From the NCBI RefSeq assembly GCF_008727775.1, contig NZ_CP044232.1, positions 3,038,001-3,102,000 of the forward strand: 64,000 nt of DNA. Reading direction: 5' to 3'. This document shows, in pieces, positions 16,801 through 24,381 of the stretch (its first letter is position 1; the number at the start of each line of letters is the position of its first letter). The stretch comes from Microbacterium lushaniae (GTDB taxonomy: Bacteria > Actinomycetota > Actinomycetes > Actinomycetales > Microbacteriaceae). Below the pieces are notes generated by a model. That model was not told the origin of the DNA and did not search any database. It was given only the letters and a program-made list of their open reading frames with translations. Made by a program: the position numbers and the translations under genes.

Positions 16801-17468
16801 TGCCGATTCCCGCCGACAGCCCCGCGCTCGACCGCATGCTGCTCCGCGACGACGTGTACGGGCGGCTGCGCGACGCCATCGTCGACGGCACGTTCGCGCC
16901 GGGTGAGCAGCTGAAGGACGGTGAGCTCGCGGCATGGCTGGGGGTGAGCCGCACGCCCGTGCGGGAGGCCCTCCTGCGTCTGGCGGCTAGTGGCCTCGTG
17001 GTGACGCAGCCCGGGCGCTCCACCACGGTCAGCAGCATCGACGAGGCCACCGTGCGCGAGGCACGCGATGTCGTGGCCGCGATGCACGAACTCTCCGTCC
17101 GCGAGGGCGTGTTACGGCTGGATGCGGACGACATCGAGCGGATGCGCGCGGCGAACCGCCGTTTCGCCGCAGCACTGGAAGACGGCGACACCGACGGCGC
17201 ACTGCGGGCCGACGACGACCTGCACGCCGTCGTGATCGCCGCGGCGCGTAATCGGGCGCTGGCCGCGGTGCTGGAGCTGTTCCATCCCGTCGTCCGCCGT
17301 GCCGAGCGACTGCGCTTCGGCTCGGATGATGGGCGCGCGTCGATCGAGCGTCACGAACGCTTCATCGACCTGTGTGCGGCGGGCGACACCGAGGCGGCCG
17401 CCCGCCTCACGTACGAGACCTGGCACAGTCTCGCGGCGGCGGCGGATGCGTCCGGCTTCGGACGCTGA
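16800..17468 (+). CDS. GntR/FadR-type transcriptional regulator
   Basis: A 222-residue regulator: winged helix (about 12-75, VYGRLRDAIVDG, LAAWLGVSRTPVREALLRL) plus FCD domain (about 85-210, AANRRFAAALEDGD, ADDDLHAVVIAAARN, ERHERFIDL). The ATG at 16800 lies inside a palindrome with no ribosome-binding site; an in-frame ATG at 16836 (MLLRDDVYG) is an alternative start. It follows pobA by 85 nt on the same strand. The ligand is unknown; no obvious target gene follows. Confidence 0.8.
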   Translation: MPIPADSPALDRMLLRDDVYGRLRDAIVDGTFAPGEQLKDGELAAWLGVSRTPVREALLRLAASGLVVTQPGRSTTVSSIDEATVREARDVVAAMHELSVREGVLRLDADDIERMRAANRRFAAALEDGDTDGALRADDDLHAVVIAAARNRALAAVLELFHPVVRRAERLRFGSDDGRASIERHERFIDLCAAGDTEAAARLTYETWHSLAAAADASGFGR

Positions 17469-17498
17469 GGCGGGCGACTCCGATCCGGCGGCGGCCGG

Positions 17499-17948
17499 TC
17501 AGGACTCGGCGCGCAGGATCCGGTTCAGCGCCTGCAGGGCGTCCAGGGCGTTGTCGAGCATCGCCTGGTGTTCCGGGGTGAGCCGGTCAAAGGCGGCGGC
17601 GAGCCCCTCGGTCCACGCGTCGGTGATCGCGCGATGCTCGGAGGCGCCGCGCTCGGTCGCGAAGATGCGCACGATGCGGCCGTCGGAGGGATCCGGTTCC
17701 TTCAGCACGAAGCCCCGCTGCTGAAGGAGCCGGACGGCCGTACTGACGTTGGGCTGCTGCAGCCCGAGGGCGGCGGCCAGCTCTCCGATCGTCGCGCCCG
17801 GGCCATCCAGCACCTGCTTGAGCAGCGCGATCTCACTCGTGGGCAGCGGACCGACCCCGGCGCGGGCGGGAGCGCGACGGTGGATCGTCCACGCGAGCTC
17901 CCGCAGCGTGACCCTGAGCTGCGCGCGCGGCGTGAGCGACTCCGGCAT
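17499..17948 (-). CDS. MarR-family regulator
   Basis: A 149-residue MarR protein. The winged helix is at about 40-105 (TSEIALLKQVL, ATIGELAAALGLQQPNVSTAVRLL, and the wing DPSDGRIVRIF); flanking helices form the dimer interface. It is the last gene after paaG, 52 nt downstream, at the end of the paa operon, so it may modulate it, although the shared 21-bp motif points to a TetR regulator as the main one. A 7-bp inverted repeat at 17960-17985 precedes it. Confidence 0.83.
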   Translation of the reverse strand: MPESLTPRAQLRVTLRELAWTIHRRAPARAGVGPLPTSEIALLKQVLDGPGATIGELAAALGLQQPNVSTAVRLLQQRGFVLKEPDPSDGRIVRIFATERGASEHRAITDAWTEGLAAAFDRLTPEHQAMLDNALDALQALNRILRAES

Positions 17949-17959
17949 GCATCGACAGT

Positions 17960-17985
17960 AGTGCCTGCTCACCCCCAGAGGCACT
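17960..17985. promoter_or_regulatory. inverted repeat AGTGCCT-n12-AGGCACT before marR
   Basis: Perfect 7-bp arms with a 12-nt spacer between paaG and marR. On the minus strand it lies 12-37 nt before the marR start. It could be a MarR operator or the weak terminator of the paa operon. Spacing favours an operator. Confidence 0.4.
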
Positions 17986-18000
17986 GTTGCCCGTGCTCGC

Positions 18001-18771
18001 TCAACGCCCGGTGAACTCCGGAGGCCTCTTGGCCTGGAAGGCGGCGAATCCCTCGCGGTAGTCGGCGGTGTCGCGCAGCGCCTCCTGCGCGAGGTTCTCG
18101 GCCGCGATCGCCTCCCACAGGCCCGCGCGCTCCTCGCGGAGGAGGGCGATGATGCGCTTGCTCTCCACGAACGCCGCCGTGGGGCCGGATGCGGCGGTCA
18201 CGGCTGCCGCGCCGACGGCCGCCTGCACCTCGCCGGCCGGCAGGCTCCGCGAGAACAGACCCAGCCGGACGGCCTCCTCACCCGAGAGCAACCCGCCGGA
18301 GTAGATGAGGTCGAGCGTGCGGTGCGCCCCGAGCCGCTGATAGAACAGCGCGTGGCCGCCCGAGTCCAGCGTCGCGCCCAGCGCGGCGAACGGCGACCCC
18401 ACTTTCGCGGTGTCGGCGACGTAGACCACGTCGGTGGCGATGAGCAGCCCCAGGCCCACCCCCAGGCACGCCCCGTGGGCGGCGGCGAAGGTGGGAGCAG
18501 GGAACCGCGCCATCCGCTTGAGCAGCGGCGTGAGGAGCCCCGTGAGGTAGCCGTGCACGTCGTCGGTGGCCGGGTCGACGCCGGAGATGTCGCGGCCGGC
18601 GCAGAATGCCCGGCCCTCCCCGCGCAGCACGAGCGCACGCACGCCGGCCGCCTCGGCGTCGGCGTACGCGGCGTCGAGGCTCCGCAGCGCCGCCTCGTCC
18701 AGCGCGTTGAGCTTGGCGGGATTGTTCAGCACCACGTGCGCGACGTCGCCGTCGATGCGCAGATCGATCAT
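18001..18771 (-). CDS. paaG: 1,2-epoxyphenylacetyl-CoA isomerase (PaaG-like enoyl-CoA isomerase)
   Basis: A 256-residue crotonase-fold protein. Converts ring-1,2-epoxyphenylacetyl-CoA to the oxepin in phenylacetate degradation. Visible: AFCAGRDISG (first oxyanion loop), AAHGACLGVGLGLLIATD (second), and GATLDSGGHALFYQRLGAHRT, which carries the conserved acidic residue typical of PaaG. It follows paaE by 8 nt and ends the structural paa genes. Assignment to PaaG rather than PaaF rests on the TLDSGG motif and position. Confidence 0.85.
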   Translation of the reverse strand: MIDLRIDGDVAHVVLNNPAKLNALDEAALRSLDAAYADAEAAGVRALVLRGEGRAFCAGRDISGVDPATDDVHGYLTGLLTPLLKRMARFPAPTFAAAHGACLGVGLGLLIATDVVYVADTAKVGSPFAALGATLDSGGHALFYQRLGAHRTLDLIYSGGLLSGEEAVRLGLFSRSLPAGEVQAAVGAAAVTAASGPTAAFVESKRIIALLREERAGLWEAIAAENLAQEALRDTADYREGFAAFQAKRPPEFTGR

Positions 18772-18779
18772 CGTCGGCC

Positions 18780-19949
18780 TCAGTTGTCGTAGTCGACCGC
18801 GACGCGGTCGGTGGTGGGATGCGACTGGCAGGTGAGCACGTAGCCGTGCTCGATCTCGTCGGGCTCGAGCGCGTAGTTCTCCGTCATCGTGACCGACCCG
18901 GTCAGCACGCGGGCACGGCACGTTCCGCACACCCCGCCCGCGCACGCGAACGGCGTGTCGGGGCGCACGCGCAGCGCCGCATCCAGGATCGATTCCCTCG
19001 CGCTCACCGGCGACTGCACGCTCGCCGACTGACCGTCCAGCGTGAACTCGATCGTGCGCACCGGTTCGTCCGCCCGCACCTCCACCGGTCGCCGCGGGCC
19101 AGCCGGTGCACCCGCCTCTCCGGTCGTGAACAGCTCGTACCGCACGTGCGCACGGTCCACGCCGACGTCGGCGAGGGTGTCGCGACACAGCTGGACCAGC
19201 TCGAACGGTCCGCACAGGAACCACTCGTCGACCGTCTGCGGCAGGATCAGGCCGTCGAGGATGCGGCGGAGCCGCTCCTCGTCGAGGCGGCCCGACAGCA
19301 CCGGGGCCGCGCGCTGCTCGCGCGAGAGGACGTGATGCAGGGCGAAGCGGGTCGGGTAGCGGTCTTTGAGGTCTGCCAGCTCGTCGAGGAACATCACATC
19401 CAGCGTCGACCGGTTGGTGTAGACGAGCGTGAACCGTGAGCTCTCCGAGCGCGCGAGCACGGTGGTCGCCAGCGCCATGACCGGAGTGATGCCGGAGCCG
19501 GCGGCGATGCCGGCGACGTGGGCGCCATCCAGGTCGGCGAGCGACGTGGTGAACGAGCCCTGCGGGCTCATGACGTCGATCTCGTCGCCGGCATGCAGTT
19601 CGGTCTGCGCCCAGGCGGAGAACCAGCCGCCGGAGTTGCGCTTGATCGCGACGCTCACCGAGCCCGGGGTCGGCGGCCGGCACAGCGAGTAGGAGCGGCG
19701 CACCTCATGCCCGTCCAGCTGCGCCCGCAGGGCGACGTACTGCCCCGGGAGGTAGTCGTACTCCGCGACGAGGTCGTCCGGGACGGCGAAGGTGACCTCG
19801 ACCGACTCGGCCGTCAGGGGGCGCACCTCGGCCACACGCAGCGGATGGAAGCGCGCGCGGGGCCGCCCCCCGCCGGTCCCGCCCACGGCGGTGTGGAGGA
19901 GGGCGTCGGCGACCGCCTCGGTGCGGGAGACGGTGGGCGAGGGCGCCAT
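18780..19949 (-). CDS. paaE: phenylacetyl-CoA epoxidase reductase subunit
   Basis: Electron-transfer partner of the PaaABC oxygenase. The 389 residues comprise an N-terminal FAD-binding ferredoxin-reductase domain (about 35-140, RRSYSLCRPP), an NAD(P)-binding domain (about 145-265, GIAAGSGITPVMAL, WFLCGPFELVQ) and a C-terminal plant-type 2Fe-2S domain with CAGGVCGTCRA plus a distal C in VLTCQSHP, four cysteine ligands. The start codon overlaps the paaD stop. The first 30 residues are unusually Ala/Gly rich. Confidence 0.93.
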   Translation of the reverse strand: MAPSPTVSRTEAVADALLHTAVGGTGGGRPRARFHPLRVAEVRPLTAESVEVTFAVPDDLVAEYDYLPGQYVALRAQLDGHEVRRSYSLCRPPTPGSVSVAIKRNSGGWFSAWAQTELHAGDEIDVMSPQGSFTTSLADLDGAHVAGIAAGSGITPVMALATTVLARSESSRFTLVYTNRSTLDVMFLDELADLKDRYPTRFALHHVLSREQRAAPVLSGRLDEERLRRILDGLILPQTVDEWFLCGPFELVQLCRDTLADVGVDRAHVRYELFTTGEAGAPAGPRRPVEVRADEPVRTIEFTLDGQSASVQSPVSARESILDAALRVRPDTPFACAGGVCGTCRARVLTGSVTMTENYALEPDEIEHGYVLTCQSHPTTDRVAVDYDN

Positions 19950-20434
19950 CAGTGCACCTTGAAGAAGTCGAACGGCTCCAGGCACGCACGGCATTCGTAG
20001 AGCGCCTTGCACGACGTGGAGCCGAAGCGGGTGACCTCGCGGGTGTGCAGAGAGCCGCAGCGCGGGCACTTCACACCCAGCTGCAGCCGCACCGGCCCGC
20101 GGTCGGCGGCACGGCCGATGGGCGGAGCGATGCCGTATTCGCTGAGCTTGCGCTTGCCCGCATCCGTCATCCAGTCCGTCGTCCACGCCGGCGCCAGCAC
20201 GAGATCGACCTCGACCCGGTCGTACCCTTCGACCGAGAAGGCGAGGGTGAGGTCCTGGCGGATCGTGTCCATCGCGGGGCATCCCGAATACGTCGGCGTG
20301 ATCGTCACCACGACACCGTCCTCGCCCTCGCGGACGTCGCGGAGGATGCCGAGGTCTTCGATCGTGAGCACCGGCACCTCCGGGTCGCACACCCGCGCGG
20401 CGATGTCCCAGGCCCGCGTGCGCGCGGTCACCAT
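19949..20434 (-). CDS. paaD: phenylacetyl-CoA epoxidase assembly protein
   Basis: A 161-residue DUF59/MIP18-type protein with the PaaD zinc-binding tail. The N-terminal half has DPEVPVLTIEDLGILRDV and the YSGCPAMDTI cysteine motif used in Fe-S work; the C-terminal part has paired cysteines CPRCGS and CRACLEPFDFFK. Needed for maturation of the PaaABCE complex, probably its iron centres. Overlaps paaC by 7 nt and paaE by 1 nt. Confidence 0.92.
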   Translation of the reverse strand: MVTARTRAWDIAARVCDPEVPVLTIEDLGILRDVREGEDGVVVTITPTYSGCPAMDTIRQDLTLAFSVEGYDRVEVDLVLAPAWTTDWMTDAGKRKLSEYGIAPPIGRAADRGPVRLQLGVKCPRCGSLHTREVTRFGSTSCKALYECRACLEPFDFFKVH

Positions 20435-21279
20435 GTCGCCCCCGGATGCTGACGGGCGAGCACCTGCATCTCTGCGAGCAGGACACCCAGCGTGGAGAAG
20501 TGCTCACCGCGGCGCCCGCCGGCCATCGACGGCTGCACCGACGGCATCTCGAGCTCGACCTCCGCCAGGACGGCGGCGATGACCTCATCGAACCCCGGAC
20601 GCAGCGCCGAGGGCCGCGGTGCGACGCCCTCGAGCCGCTCGATGAGGTCGTCGTCGCGGAAGAGCTCGTCCACGTAGGGCCAGACGTCGGTCAGCGCCGC
20701 GATCATGCGCCGGCGCGATTCGTCGGTTCCGCCGGCCAGTCGCAGCGTCCACGTCACGGCATGGTCGCGGTGGTAGTCGACCTCCTTGACCGCCTTGGCC
20801 GCGATCGCCGCGAGCGACGGGTCGGGCGACCCGCTCAGGGCGGTGTACAGCTCGAACATGTAGCCGGCGGCGACGAGCTGGCGCGCGATCGTGTGCGCGA
20901 AGTCTCCGTTGGGCTGCTCCACGAGCCACGAGCTGCGGAACTCCGGCTCGTCGCGCCAGTAGGCCAGGTCGTCTTCGGACCGGCCGTCCGCGGTGCCGGC
21001 ATAGCGGAGCAGTGAGCGGGCGTGCCCGAGCAGGTCGAGGGCGATGTTCGCCAGCGCGACGTCCTCCTCCAGCTCGGGGGCATGGGCGACCCAGGCACTG
21101 AGCTGCTGCGACAGGATGAGGGCGTCGTCGCCGAGTCGGAGGGCGTACTCGGCCGCGTCCGCCGACGCCGCACGGCCGCCCTCCCCCGCCAGTTCGGCGG
21201 AGAGCTCGACATCGTCGACGGTGACCTCGCCGTGCACGTCGGCCTCGGCCGGATGCTGAGGCCGTCGGAGGGCCGTCAT
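20428..21279 (-). CDS. paaC: phenylacetyl-CoA epoxidase structural subunit C
   Basis: The 283-residue non-catalytic ferritin-like partner of PaaA. Helical motifs typical of the subunit are present: LRLGDDALILSQQLSAWV, LEEDVALANIALDLLGHAR, EVDYHRDHAVTW and the C-terminal GGRRGEHFSTLG. Start at ATG 21279 overlaps the paaB stop by 4 nt. The first 40 residues form a variable acidic extension. Confidence 0.93.
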   Translation of the reverse strand: MTALRRPQHPAEADVHGEVTVDDVELSAELAGEGGRAASADAAEYALRLGDDALILSQQLSAWVAHAPELEEDVALANIALDLLGHARSLLRYAGTADGRSEDDLAYWRDEPEFRSSWLVEQPNGDFAHTIARQLVAAGYMFELYTALSGSPDPSLAAIAAKAVKEVDYHRDHAVTWTLRLAGGTDESRRRMIAALTDVWPYVDELFRDDDLIERLEGVAPRPSALRPGFDEVIAAVLAEVELEMPSVQPSMAGGRRGEHFSTLGVLLAEMQVLARQHPGATW

Positions 21280-21581
21280 AGGTGCGGCACCCCCTCGGAT
21301 GCGGTGTAGTACGACGCGTGCCGGTAGTTCTTGCCCGCCGGGCTTTCGAAGAAAGCGCCCTTCGCGTCGGGGTCGCTCGTGGTGATCGCGTCGGCGGGGG
21401 CGACCCAGATCGACACGCCCTCGTTCCGCCGCGTGTACAGGTCCCGCGCGTTGCGCACGGCGAGCGCTGCGTCGGGGGCGTGCAGCGACCCGACGTGGAC
21501 GTGGCTGAGGCCCCGCTTGGCGCGGACGAACACCTCCCACAGCGGCCACTGCTCGGCAGCCGATGCGCCCGGCGCCGACAT
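21276..21581 (-). CDS. paaB: phenylacetyl-CoA epoxidase subunit B
   Basis: A 101-residue bridging subunit of the epoxidase. It reads WPLWEVFVRAKRGLSHVHVGSLHAPD then ALAVRNARDLYTRRNEGVSIWVAP, the family hallmark, and ends with ASYYTASEGVPHL. Its start codon overlaps the paaA stop codon. Length is normal. Confidence 0.95.
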   Translation of the reverse strand: MSAPGASAAEQWPLWEVFVRAKRGLSHVHVGSLHAPDAALAVRNARDLYTRRNEGVSIWVAPADAITTSDPDAKGAFFESPAGKNYRHASYYTASEGVPHL

Positions 21582-22561
21582 CACGCCACCTGCCGTTCGC
21601 CGTCCGAGCGGGCGGCCTGCGTGCGCGCGTAGGCGGCAGCCGCCTCCCGCACCCACGCACCGCTCTCGTGCGCGTCCCGGCGGTTCTGCAGTCGCACGGC
21701 GTTCATGGGCCCGCGACCGGCGAGCACTTCGTAGAACTCGCTCCAGTCGATCTCGCTCGTGTGCCAGCGCTCGTTCTCGGCGTCCCAGCGCAGCTCCGGG
21801 TCGGGCAGCGTCACCCCGAGCGCCTCGGCCTGCGGGACGAGCATCCCGATGAAGCGCTGACGCAGGTCGTCGTTGGAGAAGCGCTTGATCTTCCACGCCG
21901 TGGACCGCGCCGAATTGGGTGACTCGTCATCGGGGGGCCCGAACATCATCAGGCTCGGCCAGTACCAGCGGTTCACCGCATCCTGCGCCATCCGCTGCTG
22001 CGCCTCGGTGCCGCGCATGAGGGTGAGGAGGATCTCGAACCCCTGCCGCTGATGGAAGGACTCCTCCTTGCAGATGCGCACCATGGCCCGGCCGTACGGT
22101 CCGTACGACGCGCGGCACAGCGGCACCTGGTTGCAGATGGCCGCGCCGTCCACGAGCCATCCGATCGCGCCCATGTCGGCCCACGTGGGGGTGGGGTAGT
22201 TGAAGATCGAGGAGTACTTCGCCTTGCCGTCGATGAGCTGCTGCGTCATCTCCTCGCGCGTGATGCCGAGCGTCTGAGCCGCCGAATACAGGTACAGGCC
22301 GTGGCCGGCCTCGTCCTGCACCTTGGCCAGCAGGATCGCCTTGCGCTTGAGACTCGGCGCGCGGGTGATCCAGTTGCCCTCGGGCTGCATGCCGATGATC
22401 TCGGAGTGCGCGTGCTGCGCGATCTGCCGGATGAGCGTCTTGCGGTACGCCTCGGGCATCCAGTCCCGGGGCTCGATGCGGGAGTCGGCGGCGATGATCT
22501 CGTCGAAGCGGGCCTGCGCCTCTGCTTCGGCGGCCAGGACGGCCGCGTCGGATGCTGTCAT
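21581..22561 (-). CDS. paaA: phenylacetyl-CoA epoxidase catalytic subunit A
   Basis: Di-iron oxygenase that epoxidises the ring of phenylacetyl-CoA. The 326-residue ferritin-like fold shows the helix segments with iron ligands ([35 protein letters not shown]) and [19 protein letters not shown]. The start has AAAGGAG 6 nt upstream, which overlaps the TetR-type operator at 22571-22591. A 70-nt gap separates it from paaK, so it may have its own promoter as well as read-through from upstream. Confidence 0.95.
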   Translation of the reverse strand: MTASDAAVLAAEAEAQARFDEIIAADSRIEPRDWMPEAYRKTLIRQIAQHAHSEIIGMQPEGNWITRAPSLKRKAILLAKVQDEAGHGLYLYSAAQTLGITREEMTQQLIDGKAKYSSIFNYPTPTWADMGAIGWLVDGAAICNQVPLCRASYGPYGRAMVRICKEESFHQRQGFEILLTLMRGTEAQQRMAQDAVNRWYWPSLMMFGPPDDESPNSARSTAWKIKRFSNDDLRQRFIGMLVPQAEALGVTLPDPELRWDAENERWHTSEIDWSEFYEVLAGRGPMNAVRLQNRRDAHESGAWVREAAAAYARTQAARSDGERQVA

Positions 22562-22570
22562 CTTCGACTC

Positions 22571-22591
22571 CTTTACAGAACGATCGTTCAG
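22571..22591. promoter_or_regulatory. paa operator site 1 (GAACGATCGTTC core)
   Basis: A 21-bp sequence with a perfect 12-bp palindrome GAACGATCGTTC, flanked by CTTTACA and AG. It matches two other sites (29296 and 29839) at 16 of 21 positions. On the minus strand TTAGAC (22600-22595) and TGTAAA (22577-22572) sit 17 nt apart around it like -35/-10 boxes. The latter also overlaps the paaA ribosome-binding site, so the promoter reading is uncertain. Confidence 0.75.
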
Positions 22592-22631
22592 TTAGTCTAA
22601 CCGCCCGTCCGCGCGCGGGCAACCGCCGGAC

Positions 22632-23951
22632 TCACCTGTTGTCGTAGACCCGCTTGTACTTGCCCTCGCTGCGCGGGAGGGTGCCCGGCTCCTCCACCCG
22701 CACGTCGACCGACGTGCCGATGTGCACCTTGATCCGCTGGGCGAGAACCGCGGCGGCCGCCTCGCACGTCTCCCGGTCGAGGTCGGGGTGGCGCTCGATG
22801 CGCACGGTCATGACGTCCATGCGACCCGCGCGGCTCAGCTCGAGGATGAAGTGGGGGGTGAGCGTCTCGATCCCCATCACGAGCTCCTCGATCTGGGTGG
22901 GGAAGAGGTTCACGCCGCGCAGGATGATCATGTCGTCGTTGCGTCCGGTGATCTTCTCGATGCGGCGCATCGCCGGGTACGCGGTGCCCGGGAGCAGTCG
23001 CGTGAGGTCTCGCGTGCGGTAGCGGATGACCGGGAAGGCCTCCTTCGTCAGCGACGTGAACACGAGTTCCCCCAGCTCCCCGTCCGGCATCGGCTCTCCC
23101 GTCCGGGAATCGATGGTCTCGGGGAGGAAATGGTCCTCCCACACGTGCGGACCGTCCTTGGTCAGCACGCTCTCACTGGCCACGCCGGGACCCATGACCT
23201 CGCTGAGGCCGTAGATGTCGACGGCGTCGATGTTCAGGCGCCGCTGGATCTCCGCTCGCATCTCGTTCGTCCACGGCTCCGCACCCAGGACGGCGACCTT
23301 GAGAGAAGTGGTCGTCGGATCGATGCCGGCGTCCGCCATGGCGTCGGCGATGGTGAGCAGATAGCTCGGCGTGCACAGGATCGCGTCGGGTTCGAAGTCG
23401 CGGATGAGCTGAACCTGCCGTGCGGTCTGCCCGCCCGACATGGGGATGACGGTGGCACCGAGCTTCTCGATCCCTCCGTGGGCGCCCAGGCCCCCGGTGA
23501 ACAGGCCGTACCCGTACGCGTTGTGCACCTTCATCCCCGGCGCGATGCCGGCTGCCCGAAGCGAGCGGGCGACGCAGTCCGCCCACCGGTCAAGGTCTGC
23601 CTCGGTGTAGCCCACGACGGTGGGGCGCCCGGTGGTGCCGGAGGAGGCGTGGATGCGGCGCACCTGCGTCATGGGGACGGCGAACATCCCGAACGGGTAG
23701 GTCTCCCGCAGGTCGTCCTTCGACGTGAACGGCAGCCGCCGGACATCGGCGAGGGTGCGGATGTCGTCGGGTGTCACGTCGACCTCGTGGAACTTCCGGC
23801 GGTACAGCGGCACGTTCTCGTACGCGTGCCGGACCGTCCAGCGCAGCCGCTCCAGCTGCAGCGCCTCGAGCTCGGGGCGGGTGAGGACCTCCGCGGCCGT
23901 GTGGCCGAGCGCCGCGTCGGAGCGGATCTCGGGTGTCGTCGTCTTGGGCAT
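22632..23951 (-). CDS. paaK: phenylacetate-CoA ligase
   Basis: Activates phenylacetate to phenylacetyl-CoA with ATP, the committing step. The 439-residue acyl-adenylate enzyme has SSGTTGRPTVVGY (P-loop), YGYGLFTGGLG, the IYGLSEVMGPG motif, YRTRDL and a C-terminal RGVNLFPTQIEEL segment with GKYKRV near the end (catalytic Lys region). Length is typical. It lies 28 nt after paaI and 70 nt before paaA, in the middle of the operon. Confidence 0.95.
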   Translation of the reverse strand: MPKTTTPEIRSDAALGHTAAEVLTRPELEALQLERLRWTVRHAYENVPLYRRKFHEVDVTPDDIRTLADVRRLPFTSKDDLRETYPFGMFAVPMTQVRRIHASSGTTGRPTVVGYTEADLDRWADCVARSLRAAGIAPGMKVHNAYGYGLFTGGLGAHGGIEKLGATVIPMSGGQTARQVQLIRDFEPDAILCTPSYLLTIADAMADAGIDPTTTSLKVAVLGAEPWTNEMRAEIQRRLNIDAVDIYGLSEVMGPGVASESVLTKDGPHVWEDHFLPETIDSRTGEPMPDGELGELVFTSLTKEAFPVIRYRTRDLTRLLPGTAYPAMRRIEKITGRNDDMIILRGVNLFPTQIEELVMGIETLTPHFILELSRAGRMDVMTVRIERHPDLDRETCEAAAAVLAQRIKVHIGTSVDVRVEEPGTLPRSEGKYKRVYDNR

Positions 23952-23979
23952 GGCTGCTCCTGGGGGATCTCGCGGGGGA

Positions 23980-24381
23980 TCACACGGGTCGGTTGGTGGT
24001 GAGCGAGCGGCCGCGGAACTCCGCGACGGTGTCGCCGGTCTCATCCGTGACGGAGACGTCGTAGATGCCCGTGCGACCGCTGACGGTGCGCCGCACCGCG
24101 GTGGCGGTGAGGGTCTGCCCGGCGGTGGTGGACTTCAGGAACGTGATGTCGGCGCCGGCGGCGACGGTCACCCGCTCGTCCTCATTGCACGCGATCGCGA
24201 ACGCGGTGTCGGCGAGGGCGAACACGAATCCGCCGTGGGTGATCGCGAATCCGTTGGTCATGTCTTCGCGCACCCGCATGCTCACCACCGCGATGCCCGG
24301 CTCGTCGCGTTCGACGACCATTCCCAGCGACGCCGATGCCCGGTCGTTCTGCATCATGGCGCGCAGCGTCGTGTCGCTCAT
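23980..24381 (-). CDS. paaI: hydroxyphenylacetyl-CoA thioesterase
   Basis: A 133-residue hot-dog-fold thioesterase that rescues CoA from dead-end phenylacetate intermediates. Motifs: NGFAITHGGFVFALADTAFAIACN with the catalytic Asp in ADTAF, and ERVTVAAGADITFLKSTTAG. Start overlaps the paaZ stop by 4 nt. A second, more distant PaaI-like thioesterase is encoded at 29373. Confidence 0.92.
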   Translation of the reverse strand: MSDTTLRAMMQNDRASASLGMVVERDEPGIAVVSMRVREDMTNGFAITHGGFVFALADTAFAIACNEDERVTVAAGADITFLKSTTAGQTLTATAVRRTVSGRTGIYDVSVTDETGDTVAEFRGRSLTTNRPV

